Source: Bog-756 sp963806455
GTDB lineage: Bacteria > Actinomycetota > Acidimicrobiia > Acidimicrobiales > RAAP-2
Direction of reading: 5' to 3'
Length of the DNA: 64,000 nucleotides
Assembly (NCBI GenBank): GCA_963806455.1
Contig: CAWDXZ010000005.1
Location: 434,001 to 498,000, forward strand
Shown here: positions 43,394 to 51,450 of the stretch, one piece after another
Position numbering within the stretch: the stretch's first letter is position 1
Layout of the letters: every line of letters starts with the position of its first letter
Position numbers and translations under genes: made by a program
The notes under the pieces: generated by a model
The model's database searches: none
Told to the model about the DNA's origin: nothing
Seen by the model: the letters and a program-made list of their open reading frames with translations, nothing else

Positions 43394-43558
43394 ATGGTTA
43401 TCTTGCTGGCATTCCTAATTGTCCTGCTATTTGCCGGGCTGGGCTTTGCTCTCCATTTCCTTTGGATCGTGGCAGCGATATTTCTGGTTCTCTGGTTGCT
43501 TGGCTTCGCACTCGGGCGGGGCGAGGGGGCGGGGAGGCACGGTTTCTATCGCTGGTAG
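43394..43558 (+). CDS. Small hydrophobic membrane protein, 54 residues
   Basis: The short reading frame MVILLAFLIVLLFAGLGFAL, then FLWIVAAIFLVLWLLGFALG, ends in a basic, aromatic tail GRHGFYRW. It would form two closely spaced membrane helices. Small proteins of this layout (two spans, then an Arg/Gly-rich tail with Tyr-Arg-Trp) are common in actinobacteria and are usually annotated only as hydrophobic proteins. AAAGGA lies about 9 bases before the ATG. It is intact and codon-plausible. Role unknown. Confidence 0.7.
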   Translation: MVILLAFLIVLLFAGLGFALHFLWIVAAIFLVLWLLGFALGRGEGAGRHGFYRW

Positions 43559-43630
43559 CCGTCCGCCCATCCGGAGAGTGAACCACGAGCGGCTGGCGTG
43601 CCATCGACCTGTTCAGGAAGAGCACGGGGC

Positions 43631-43682
43631 CATCTTGACCCTGTTCAAGCCGTTGGCAACCCGACTGAACAGGGTTTCGATG
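43631..43682. repeat. Interrupted inverted repeat, 17-bp arms
   Basis: CATCTTGACCCTGTTCA and, 18 bases on, TGAACAGGGTTTCGATG are inverted copies with 14 of 17 positions matched, including a perfect 10-bp block ACCCTGTTCA. It lies between the small hydrophobic gene and the epimerase gene and could be a hairpin terminator or the ends of a tiny mobile remnant. Confidence 0.6.
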
Positions 43683-43839
43683 GCATGAGCGGGCCGCGAT
43701 CCTCTCGTGGTCTCGCGACCGCCTGGGACGGCTGTCGGGATCGGCTCCTCGTGCAACAGGGGGACACGGCGGATGAGCAGGTGGCGGATCGTCTCCAGGC
43801 CGAACAGGCACACGTCTCCAACAGCGGAGTGGGGGTGCC

Positions 43840-44853
43840 ATGCGGGTAGTCATTCTCGGCGCTACCGGCAATGTCGGGACGAGTGTCGTCCGAGCAGTCC
43901 GAAATGACAAGTCAGTGGATCACGTCATCGGTCTGGCGCGCCGGCCTCCCAACGGTGCCCTGCTCGGCATCGAGTGGCGGGCGACCGACATAGCCCGAGA
44001 TGACCTGACCGATCACTTCCAGGGAGCCGATGCTGTCATCCATCTCGCGTGGCTCACGCAGCCCGCACGGAATGAATCCTTCCTCCACCAGGTGAATGTC
44101 GCCGGTTCGGCCAGAGTGTTCGAGGCCGTGGCCAAAGCGGGGGTGGGGACGCTCCTGTATGCCTCATCGTGGGCGGCATACAGTCCCGCAGCCACCGGCA
44201 ACAGGGTCGACGAAGACTGGCCGACCGAAGGAATCCGCACCTCGGTGTACTCCCGCCAGAAGGTGGAGGTGGAGCGGCTCCTTGACCAGTTCGAGACCGA
44301 GCATCACTTCGTTCGAGTAGTCCGGCTGCGACCGGGCCTCGTGCTCAAGGCAGAAGCCGCCGCGGAGATACAGCGTCTGTTCATGGGGCGGCTCTTGGCA
44401 TCAATCGCCATACGATCCTCGCGGCTACGGGCTGTTCCAGACATTTCCGGCCTTGCCTTCCAGGTGATTCACAGCGATGATCTGGCCGAGGCCTATCGAC
44501 TGGCGCTGCTCGGGTCGGTGACCGGCGCCTACAACGTCGCATGCGACTTGGCAGTCGACGGGCGGGAGATCGCCGATCACTTTGCGCTCCGCCGGGTTCC
44601 GGTGAACCCGAGGCTGGCGCGGGCGGTGATGTCGATGGGCTGGCAGTTGCACATCCAGCGCACCGAGCCCGGTTGGTTTGACCTGCTCGTCGGGTCCCCC
44701 CTCCTGGACACGAACCGCGTGCGGGAGGAACTTGGATGGCAGGCCCAGCAGTCCCCACTCTCCGTCATCCGAGAACTGGCGGGGTCAATGTCTTCGCAGA
44801 CCGGCTTTGGAACAGCATCCCTGCAGCCAGGGCACGGACTGGCCGGCCGCTAA
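43840..44853 (+). CDS. NAD-dependent epimerase/dehydratase family protein
   Basis: A 337-residue extended SDR. The NAD motif is GATGNVG (7-13), the active site LLYASSWAAYSP provides Ser, and YSRQK gives the catalytic Tyr/Lys near residue 146. The C-terminal half binds the substrate, probably a nucleotide sugar or a related alcohol. The ATG follows GGGGGTGCC. Its TAA stop lies inside the 5-bp CTAAG repeated on both sides of the IS1380-type element, so the element inserted exactly at the end of this gene without shortening the protein. Confidence 0.9.
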   Translation: MRVVILGATGNVGTSVVRAVRNDKSVDHVIGLARRPPNGALLGIEWRATDIARDDLTDHFQGADAVIHLAWLTQPARNESFLHQVNVAGSARVFEAVAKAGVGTLLYASSWAAYSPAATGNRVDEDWPTEGIRTSVYSRQKVEVERLLDQFETEHHFVRVVRLRPGLVLKAEAAAEIQRLFMGRLLASIAIRSSRLRAVPDISGLAFQVIHSDDLAEAYRLALLGSVTGAYNVACDLAVDGREIADHFALRRVPVNPRLARAVMSMGWQLHIQRTEPGWFDLLVGSPLLDTNRVREELGWQAQQSPLSVIRELAGSMSSQTGFGTASLQPGHGLAGR

Positions 44854-45029
44854 GCCTCGATCCACCGACAGACTAGGGGAAGGGCACGCTCAATCTGAAG
44901 CGGTGCTGATGGCGACCGGGGCAGCGCGACGCGTCGAACGAAGGCGTGATCGACCAAGGTCTCGTGATGGACGTCGGCTGTCAGCGCACGGTTGAAGCGT
45001 CTGCGGCTGCGCCGGCCGCGGGTTGTTGT

Positions 45030-46364
45030 TCAGGTGATGAGCGGCGAGGAACGCAGGCTCGACAATGCGGTCGTGAACAACTGCGCCCATGGCCAACGTT
45101 CGGGCAGACGGAGGACGGGTCGGCCCGCGGGGTTGACGAGGCGGCCGGGAACGGTGAGGACCCGGAAGCGCACCGTCGAGGCGACGGTCAGCTGATCGTC
45201 GGCGTGGATGCTGCCGAGGGAGGCGGTCCAGCGAATCAGATTGTGGGCGAGCACCGCGCACCCGAGCCAGGCTGCGTTGGCGAAGAACCGCCCCGAGGGG
45301 CAGTGCTCGAGACCGGCTCCTTCCTTCAGGTCCCGGATGGCGAGCTCGACGGTGGCGTGGGCTCGGTGGAACCGGTCGGCCTCGACCGCCTCGAGCTCGA
45401 GGTTGGTCACGAAGGCGTGGTGACGCCAGTCGGGCCAGAGCTGTCGCTGCATTCGATCGGTCAGCCGGGTGCGGCGAACGACCAGGCGCACCCGACGTTC
45501 GGCCCGCTTCGTCTTGCCCCCACCGGTGACATAGATGGTCTCCGCCACCTGGGCGGCACCGCCGTCGGGGTAGGTGATGTCGTGCCACGCATCCTCGGGA
45601 ATGGCGGCGATTGCCCCCTGCACGCTGGCGTTCTGATGCACGGTGATCGACCAGGCCACCGAGAGCCGGTCGAGGATGGCCAGCAGATCCCAGCTGAAGA
45701 ACCCCGAGTCGGCCCGGAGGGTGAGCGGACCAGTGGCTCCACACCGTCGCACCCGGGCGATGAGCTCCTCACAGAAGCGCTTGGTGCCCCGCTGAGAGGA
45801 GCCTTTGCGGAGACGGGCATGGAGCACCTCGCCGGTGCCCGCCCGCGTGGCGAGGAGGGGGTGGTAGCCGAGCACCCTGGTGTAGCCAAATGCTGCACCA
45901 TGCTTCTGCTTCCCGTGCACCTCGATGATGGTCGAGTCGAGGTCGATGGTCATCGCCTCTTTCCCCGGACCGGCCCCGACCGACCACGCCCGTCGGATGG
46001 CCTCGGCGATCACTGCGTCCAGCTGGCGAACGTGGCCGAAGGTGAACGAGCGCAGGAACGTGCCCAACGTGGACGGTGCCATCACCCGGAAGGGCAGCAC
46101 CCGGCCCGTTGCCCCGGCCCGCAACCGGTCAGCGTGGTCGATGTGGGATGCCCCGGCCAGGATCGCCGCCACGAGCGTCAGCACCTGGCGGCCGGGATGA
46201 GCTCCGCCGACGCGGCCACGCAGCCGAACCATCTGGTTCACGAGGGACTCCAGGCCGAGGCGGACCATCAGAGTGGCCGGCACCAGAAGACCAGCGTCAG
46301 CCACCAGAGTCGGCTCGTCAAAGGTCACTGCAATCCGGTCGATTCCGCGCGATGATGAATTCAC
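45030..46364 (-). CDS. IS1380 family transposase
   Basis: A 444-residue DDE transposase. The acidic triad is found in MTIDLDSTIIEVHG (near residue 140), LTLRADSGFFSWDLL (near 220) and the later VELAIRDLKEG (near 350), as in IS1380-type enzymes. The N-terminal region (LMVRLGLESLVNQMVRLRG) would bind the terminal repeats. The GTG at 46364 has AGGAGG upstream. That site lies in one arm of an inverted repeat, so transcripts entering from outside could hide it. No frameshift is seen; the gene appears intact. Confidence 0.95.
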   Translation of the reverse strand: MNSSSRGIDRIAVTFDEPTLVADAGLLVPATLMVRLGLESLVNQMVRLRGRVGGAHPGRQVLTLVAAILAGASHIDHADRLRAGATGRVLPFRVMAPSTLGTFLRSFTFGHVRQLDAVIAEAIRRAWSVGAGPGKEAMTIDLDSTIIEVHGKQKHGAAFGYTRVLGYHPLLATRAGTGEVLHARLRKGSSQRGTKRFCEELIARVRRCGATGPLTLRADSGFFSWDLLAILDRLSVAWSITVHQNASVQGAIAAIPEDAWHDITYPDGGAAQVAETIYVTGGGKTKRAERRVRLVVRRTRLTDRMQRQLWPDWRHHAFVTNLELEAVEADRFHRAHATVELAIRDLKEGAGLEHCPSGRFFANAAWLGCAVLAHNLIRWTASLGSIHADDQLTVASTVRFRVLTVPGRLVNPAGRPVLRLPERWPWAQLFTTALSSLRSSPLIT

Positions 46365-46365
46365 T

Positions 46366-46438
46366 GAAAGTGCCTCCTGGTTCTGGTGCGAATCGTGACT
46401 TCGAACATCACAATTCTCCCAGGCGGGGAGGCACTTTC
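46366..46438. promoter_or_regulatory. Inverted repeat that can mask the transposase ribosome-binding site
   Basis: GAAAGTGCCTCC (46366-46377) and GGAGGCACTTTC (46427-46438) are perfect 12-bp inverted copies 49 bases apart. On the transposase strand the inner arm contains AGGAGG just before the GTG start. A read-through RNA would pair the arms and hide it, as described for other insertion sequences. Confidence 0.65.
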
Positions 46439-46724
46439 CGCGAATGCGCGGCGTTCAGATCAGAAGGTCAATCGGTGGATCGAGGCTAAGGGAGTCGTCG
46501 GTGCCGAGTCGCTGATAAGGAGCTCTCAACCGGCGAGGGAAACCTCCAGCCGGTCGTCTGTCAAAAAGGTTCCTCGGGCCGGGGCGCACCTACCGGGCGC
46601 AAGGCTGCCCGTGGCCCGCCAGGCGTTCTGACGGTGCATTCGTCGTACTGCGAGGCGTGTCGTGTTCGACGGTGATCCCGGATCCTTTTCCGGGGTGGGA
46701 TGGACCACCGCGTTCGCAGCGAGG

Positions 46725-47376
46725 CTACGACGGTCGAGGGGCCGGTCCGAGAACAAGCCGAAGGTCCTGAGTGAACCGTACCCGTTCCACCGATCGCTCC
46801 TCCGGGCCTCGGATGCGCAGTAGTGAAGATGGGTGGATTGTCGCGGTGACCGGGCACGTCGTGGGGGCCGGAGAAGACCTGGCCTCTATGCTGCGTGACG
46901 CGGAATTGTCGACCCAACGGTGCCTGGGCCGCGGTGGCCCCCAGGCAGACGACGATGGCTGGCTGACCGCGTCGATCTCGGCCAACAGCCACGGCAGACA
47001 CGCTTCGACTTCACGGGCGGAGTGCTTCTTGTGGAGTCGAACCGGTCCCCGACCTCCCATTTGAAGTGTTTCACTGCATTGGTGATGTACGGAGAAGCCG
47101 GGTCGATATTGAGCTGTGCGAGTACCGAACGAAGGAGCCGGCCGGCCCGACGAACGGCTCTCCCGCCAGGTCGTCCTGATCACCGGGCTGCTCACCCACG
47201 AGCATGGCACGCGCCCAGCTGTCTCCTCGCCCGAACACCGACTGCGTGGCCTGCTTGTGCAAGGTGCATCCCTTGCAGGATTGGCTGGCCGTTCGGAGCG
47301 TCTCGATCCCACCGGCCTCAGCCGGAAGGAACTCTTCAGCTCCCAGGGCTGCCACCTTGTCGCGGCCGCTCGGCAA
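46725..47376 (-). pseudogene. Uracil-DNA glycosylase (UdgX type), frameshifted
   Basis: Parts of one family 4/UdgX uracil-DNA glycosylase lie in alternating frames. The first has CKGCTLHKQATQSVFGRG and GEQPGDQDDLAGEPFVGPAG (iron-sulfur Cys and active-site motif A). Another has ITNAVKHFKWEVGDRF, a third LHKKHSAREVEACLPWLLAEI, then VCLGATAAQAPLGRQFRVT. It ends with HPSSLLRIRGPEERSVERV (motif B, His). At least three shifts separate them. In UdgX the region after KHFKWE carries the covalent-binding His; here it reads RGPVRLHKKH, so that His may remain. The gene ends 235 bases from the insertion sequence. Confidence 0.8.
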
Positions 47377-47391
47377 ATGAGATCGAGGTAG

Positions 47392-47952
47392 TCAGCGGGC
47401 GGAACTCCGGATGGCGTCACGAACACGATCGACAATGGCCGCTATCGGCTCCAGGGCCATGGTGCCGGCTCGGTTGTTCGGAATGCGGGGATGTGGGTGG
47501 GTGGTCGCAGAACGGACCGCTCTCATGTAGTGATCGCCGAGCTCCCACCGCCTCATATCGGACACGAGGTCCCGCAACAGGGGAAACAGGTTCAGCTCCT
47601 CATCTCGCATGTGCTCTAGCACCTTGGATTGCAGGCCATCGAGCACCTCAGCGAATGACCCGGCGTCGACGTCCATATGCTCGAGTACGGCGAGGAGCTG
47701 CTCGATCTCGTTCTCTTCCTCCATCAGCGCAGATCCGACTGCATCGCCGGGAAGGACACCCGAGCGGACGGCCGGGTAGACGATGCGTTCTTCCGCTACC
47801 TCGTGGCGTACCAAATTGAAGACCAGATCCCGGAACCTCTTATCCATGTCGTCCGGACTGAGCCCCTTGAAGCCGGTCGAGAGATGCTTCAAGACCTCAT
47901 GATCGTGAGTCAGAAGGGTCGTGATGTCACTCTCGGGACTGGGACCACTCAC
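47392..47952 (-). CDS. Hemerythrin (HHE) domain protein
   Basis: A 186-residue four-helix protein with a di-iron site. Candidate ligands are HDHEVLKHL (near residues 16-22), VRHEVAEERIVYP (near 50-60) and HMRDEELNLFPLL (near 115-125), in the standard HHE spacing. Such proteins bind oxygen or nitric oxide, or sense them. The N-terminus is at the domain's natural start. It lies 15 bases upstream of the decayed UdgX on the same strand and is intact itself. The C-terminal 45 residues are extra and poorly conserved. Confidence 0.9.
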   Translation of the reverse strand: MSGPSPESDITTLLTHDHEVLKHLSTGFKGLSPDDMDKRFRDLVFNLVRHEVAEERIVYPAVRSGVLPGDAVGSALMEEENEIEQLLAVLEHMDVDAGSFAEVLDGLQSKVLEHMRDEELNLFPLLRDLVSDMRRWELGDHYMRAVRSATTHPHPRIPNNRAGTMALEPIAAIVDRVRDAIRSSAR

Positions 47953-48339
47953 TCCGGCCTGCCCGTCACGGACCCGGAAGATCGGGTACGGCCTTGCCGG
48001 CGGCCCTGGGCGGGTGCGTCGGCGCTTCCGACTGCTTCTCCGGCCGGATCCGTCGGCGATCCAGCTCGTCGGGCTGCTCCCCGGATCTGTCCTCGCAATG
48101 GCATCCTTCCCTTCGTATCGAGCGCAGATGAGCGACCTTCGTGGCGCGTGCGTTCATCGACGGCCGCCTGCGGGCTGAGCCGACCCAGACATTCCCCTGT
48201 TTCGACAAGCTAAAACCTGGGAGCTGGCCCACAGCCGCCCATCGCCGAAGCGATGCGAGCCACGAATGCCTGCCGACCACCCGGCCCGCGGGCTCGGGCT
48301 CCTCCAATTGCCCTCGAATCGCCCACCGATTTGGTTGTG
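47953..48339. other. Intergenic region, no intact gene
   Basis: About 390 bases between the hemerythrin gene and the CHAD remnant. The missing N-terminal half of the CHAD domain would be expected here, but I find no matching sequence in any frame. The region should also hold the hemerythrin promoter. Confidence 0.4.
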
Positions 48340-48912
48340 CTCGAGCCGGCTGCGGGTAATGGGGAGCGGGAGTGGGCGGCGCGGGATCTAGCTCAGGCGC
48401 TGAACAGCGAGCGATACCTTGCGCTTCTCGACAAACTCCATGCCGCTGCACGGCGCCCACCGTTCACCCCCAGCAGCCGAGGATCGAGATGGATCGGGGC
48501 CGAGAAAAGAGCGTCGAAATCCTTCCCCGCATTGTACGCCGCCCTTGGAAGAAGCTACACTAAACAATTGCGGCGAGCGGGCAGCCATCCTGACGACCAC
48601 GAACTCCATCGGATCCGTATCCGGGCCAAACAGCTTCGTTACGCCTGCGAAGCTTCATCGTCGGTCATGGGACCTCCCGCCCGCAAACTGGCGAGAGCTG
48701 CAGAATGCCTCCAGACGGAGCTCGGGACGCATCATGATGCCGTTGAGGCTGAGAGGTGGTTGGTGGCTGAGGCCTTGCGCGGGTCCGGGCCGATCATGTT
48801 CGCGGCTGGCCAACTCACCACCGAACAACGCCTTCGCCAGCGTACGGTCCGACGGCAGTGGCGCGCCGCATCCCGAAAGGTCATTCGTAAGGCTCGGTGG
48901 CTGGGAGGATAA
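48340..48912 (+). pseudogene. CHAD domain protein, N-terminal half missing
   Basis: The frame encodes only the second half of a CHAD domain, an alpha-helical polyphosphate-binding fold with conserved His and basic residues. It covers ALNSERYLALLDKLHAAARR, HRIRIRAKQLRYACEA (the basic core motif), and LQTELGTHHDAVEAERWL near the end. The first repeat with its HDMRVATRRLR-type motif is absent, and the preceding frame (open back to 48253) is Pro/Arg-rich noise. It is most likely a 5'-truncated remnant, although expression from an internal start cannot be excluded. Confidence 0.65.
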
Positions 48913-49240
48913 GTCGCGGATGCAGGTTTGAAGTTCGTAGTAGTCACCGACTCGAACTCGACGCCCTGGCTGCCGCGCAACTTCCGCGAGGCTGGAGGCC
49001 GGGGATTCGAGTTCGAACTACTGAGCCGCCGGCACTTCGCCACCAAGGCCGAGGCGCACCGGAGGTCGCTCGGTTGCGAGATGAAGCCGCCGGCCCGCCT
49101 TTGAGGCCTTGTTACCCGAGCGAGCCGACGAAGTTGTTGATGCCGCGCCCTCCCGGATCGCTCCGAACCACACGAGAGGACGAAGGCAGTGTTGAACATC
49201 CATGCCTTGACGTTCAACGTCCATGCCTTGAGAGGCTGCG
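48913..49240. other. Gap with transposase remnant and short repeats
   Basis: About 328 bases between the CHAD remnant and the bidomain hydrolase. It holds the weak transposase-like stretch at 48964-49104 and an imperfect direct repeat: ttgaacaTCCATGCCTTGA at 49192-49210 and ttcaacgTCCATGCCTTGA at 49213-49231. No intact gene is seen. Confidence 0.5.
48964..49104 (+). pseudogene. Possible IS3-type transposase C-terminal remnant
   Basis: About 46 codons contain FEFELLSRRHFATKAEAHRR, which resembles the late part of IS3-family OrfB integrases (ELLxRRxxATxAEAR). It stops before the expected FYNxxRRHSxLG. No inverted repeats could be assigned. Treat as a weak sign of an old insertion. Confidence 0.35.
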
Positions 49241-50944
49241 TCAGTCTGACAAGCGATTGTCGAGCCAGGTCAATAGTCCGACGGCGACGGCGGCGGGCTG
49301 CTCTGGCAATAAGGCGTGGCCCGCATCAGGAATGGTGATGATGGAAGCGCGGGGTCCGAGCTCTTCGATGATGTTCATGGCGTTCTCAGGTACGGCAATC
49401 ACGTCTTCGGCTGGTTGTACTACGAGGATATCGGAGGAACCGGCGGTCCACCACGTCTGTTGCGGCGTGCCTCTGTCGGCAAGGACTTGAGCCGCAGCGA
49501 CATCGGCGTACCAGCCATCAGCCCAAACCGACGCGTCATTCCCAGCCGCGAAGAAGGCTGAGCTGACGGCGGCTACGTGCTCCTCCGGGGTGAGTTCCGG
49601 ATCGAAGACTGCTCGCAGCGCGGCACTAACCACCGGTGACGGTGGGATTAGGCCACCACACGCCAGAAGTACGACACTCTCAACCAGATCTGGGTACAGC
49701 GTGGCGACCATCCTCGCTACACGATTTCCGAATGCATGACCGACGACGGTCGCCGGAGCCCCACTCTCCACGCGGATCACTCGGGCAACGTCATCTGCAA
49801 GATCTTTCATCGTGAGGCCTCCGAGCCCGCTGTTGCTGTCGCCGATTCCGCGTGGCTCCAATGAGATGACTTTGTAGCCGGAGCGAGCGAGCCGTGCGGC
49901 GAGAAGACGGAAATCGGCAGCACCACGGCCGAGCGACGGGATTAGGAGGACCGAATGACCCTCGCCCATGAGATGCACTTCGAGTGAGCCTTCCGGCCCA
50001 TCGACAATCTTGGTGCGCCGATAGCCGCTATCGATCTCCTGCGAAGCGATGTAAGCCGCGAACATCTCCACAACAGGGTCTGGGTCCGGCGTTGGCGCAT
50101 CGAGCGCAATAATCGATGCACCGACAAACCCCAGGGCGTCAGTGATTCGGTTGTGCAGGGACGGTCCCAAATGGTCTCCGCCGCGCACGAGGCGGTACTC
50201 GTGGTCGATGCCATGGGCGAACAACTGGCGGTGCAGGGCCTCGGCACCGTATTGGAGATGAAGAACGTCTTCATCTCCACATTCGAAGTACACATCGAGA
50301 CCGGCAGCAGCGATCAGGTGGCCGTTGCGTTCGGCGATGGCACGCGGATGGTTGTTGTCAAAATGGTCAGAATCAATCGGGTTCCCGAACAGTTCGTGCA
50401 TGAACGCGTCATCTCGGTACACCCGATCACGGAGAAGTACGTCAGTCCAAGTCGTCGACTCCTCGATCCCAGGCTCGAGGGCAGCAACGGCAACGAACCG
50501 GTCAGGGTGTCGAAACGCGAGGCGAAGGGCACCCAGCCCCCCCATCGACACGCCGGCTAGAGCAACGGCAGTCCCGTCGCGGCCCGCACCAGTCGTCTCG
50601 ATCAGATGAGGCATGAACTGGCTAAAGAGGAACCGCTCCCACAGCACAGTGCCATCGAAACGATCGAGATAGAAACTCCGTCCCGCCGATGGCGTGGCCA
50701 CTACCATGGGCGGCAATATTTGAGCGGTCCACATCCCCTCGAAAATCGGCACGAGCGTATCGAGGAACTCCGCCGATCCACCGCCCCCGTGTAGGAAGAT
50801 CAGTAACGGAAGACCAAGGGAGCGGGCGGGCGCGACCCCCGAAGGCGGATGCAAAATCCGATATTCGACTGGTGACGGCACCAGGTCGGTCTCCAGATGG
50901 TACGCCGACAGCAAGCTGGTCGTTGATTCCACTGAGCCAGCCAT
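49241..50944 (-). CDS. Two-domain alpha/beta-hydrolase
   Basis: A 567-residue fusion of two alpha/beta-hydrolase domains. The first (residues 1-280) is esterase-D-like: LPLLIFLHGGGGSAEF gives the oxyanion hole, VALAGVSMGGLGALRLA the nucleophile Ser, and late GGDHLGPSLH the His. The second (about 310-565) has LIPSLGRGAADFRLLA and VVGHAFGNRVARM, where the nucleophile is Ala instead of Ser (G-H-A-F-G), but it keeps a C-terminal DAGHALLPEQP. ATG at 50944 has TGGAG before it; GTG at 50962 is possible. Lower GC than neighbours suggests transfer. Confidence 0.85.
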   Translation of the reverse strand: MAGSVESTTSLLSAYHLETDLVPSPVEYRILHPPSGVAPARSLGLPLLIFLHGGGGSAEFLDTLVPIFEGMWTAQILPPMVVATPSAGRSFYLDRFDGTVLWERFLFSQFMPHLIETTGAGRDGTAVALAGVSMGGLGALRLAFRHPDRFVAVAALEPGIEESTTWTDVLLRDRVYRDDAFMHELFGNPIDSDHFDNNHPRAIAERNGHLIAAAGLDVYFECGDEDVLHLQYGAEALHRQLFAHGIDHEYRLVRGGDHLGPSLHNRITDALGFVGASIIALDAPTPDPDPVVEMFAAYIASQEIDSGYRRTKIVDGPEGSLEVHLMGEGHSVLLIPSLGRGAADFRLLAARLARSGYKVISLEPRGIGDSNSGLGGLTMKDLADDVARVIRVESGAPATVVGHAFGNRVARMVATLYPDLVESVVLLACGGLIPPSPVVSAALRAVFDPELTPEEHVAAVSSAFFAAGNDASVWADGWYADVAAAQVLADRGTPQQTWWTAGSSDILVVQPAEDVIAVPENAMNIIEELGPRASIITIPDAGHALLPEQPAAVAVGLLTWLDNRLSD

Positions 50945-51080
50945 CGCGCTCCATTGTTCCACCGAGGAGAACTCAGTACCTCACCCTGAATGCAAATTCC
51001 GCCTAGCGCACTGAATCCCTGACCATGTCGTCGTGGGCTTCCCCCGAGACGCGCCCGGAGGACGACATCACGCTTGACGT

Positions 51081-51102
51081 TATACCCTAGGGGGGTAGAG
51101 TA
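51081..51102. promoter_or_regulatory. CsoR-type operator, copy 2
   Basis: Identical over 22 bases to the site at 29825-29846, with core TACCCTAGGGGGGTA. It ends 5 bases before the csoR start and would control the regulator together with the permease gene downstream. Confidence 0.85.
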
Positions 51103-51107
51103 GTGAG

Positions 51108-51410
51108 ATGACGTCAGCATCGCAAGGTCGACCCGGTTACGCCTCGGACAAAGAGGCGATCCAGAAACGCCTCCGCCGCATCGAGGGCCAGGTCCGCGGC
51201 CTCCAGCGCATGGTTGCCGAAGATCGCTACTGCATCAATGTCCTCGAACAGGTCGCCGCAGTCACGCGAGCCCTGCAATCAGTCTCTCTCGAGCTTCTGG
51301 ACGACCATCTCGCCCACTGTGTGGTTGATGCCGCCAAAACGGGAGGAGAAGAGGCCAATCGCAAGATCGCCGAGGCGTCGGAAGCGATCGGGAGGCTGGT
51401 TCGCTCATGA
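51108..51410 (+). CDS. CsoR-family metal-sensing repressor, copy 2
   Basis: A 100-residue all-helical repressor with the copper-ligand pattern Cys42, His67, Cys71, the exact spacing of copper-sensing CsoR. The C-terminus (AKTGGEEANRKIAEASEAIGRLVRS) is normal for the family, unlike copy 1 at 29854. Apo-CsoR binds the G-tract operator and lets go on Cu(I). Here the operator lies directly upstream and a permease gene begins 40 bases downstream, so the pair forms an autoregulated metal-response operon. Sensing of another metal or of sulfide (CstR-like) is less likely given the His. Confidence 0.92.
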   Translation: MTSASQGRPGYASDKEAIQKRLRRIEGQVRGLQRMVAEDRYCINVLEQVAAVTRALQSVSLELLDDHLAHCVVDAAKTGGEEANRKIAEASEAIGRLVRS

Positions 51411-51450
51411 CATCGAGGACTCCCGGTTGCCTCAGAAGGAGGGCTGAGTC

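Larger units (their letters stand above)
44855..46485 (-). mobile_element. Complete IS1380-family insertion sequence
   Basis: A 1631-bp element. Perfect 14-bp terminal inverted repeats CCTCGATCCACCGA lie at 44855-44868 and 46472-46485. The direct repeat CTAAG flanks it (44850-44854 and 46486-46490), a target-site duplication of the size known for the family. It holds one intact transposase gene and a 12-bp hairpin over the transposase ribosome-binding site. Intact ends, intact gene and clean duplication indicate a recent, possibly still active insertion. Confidence 0.92.

Noticed and set aside
44946..46355. 469-codon plus-strand frame across the insertion sequence
   Set aside because: Antisense to the transposase and with no recognisable domain.
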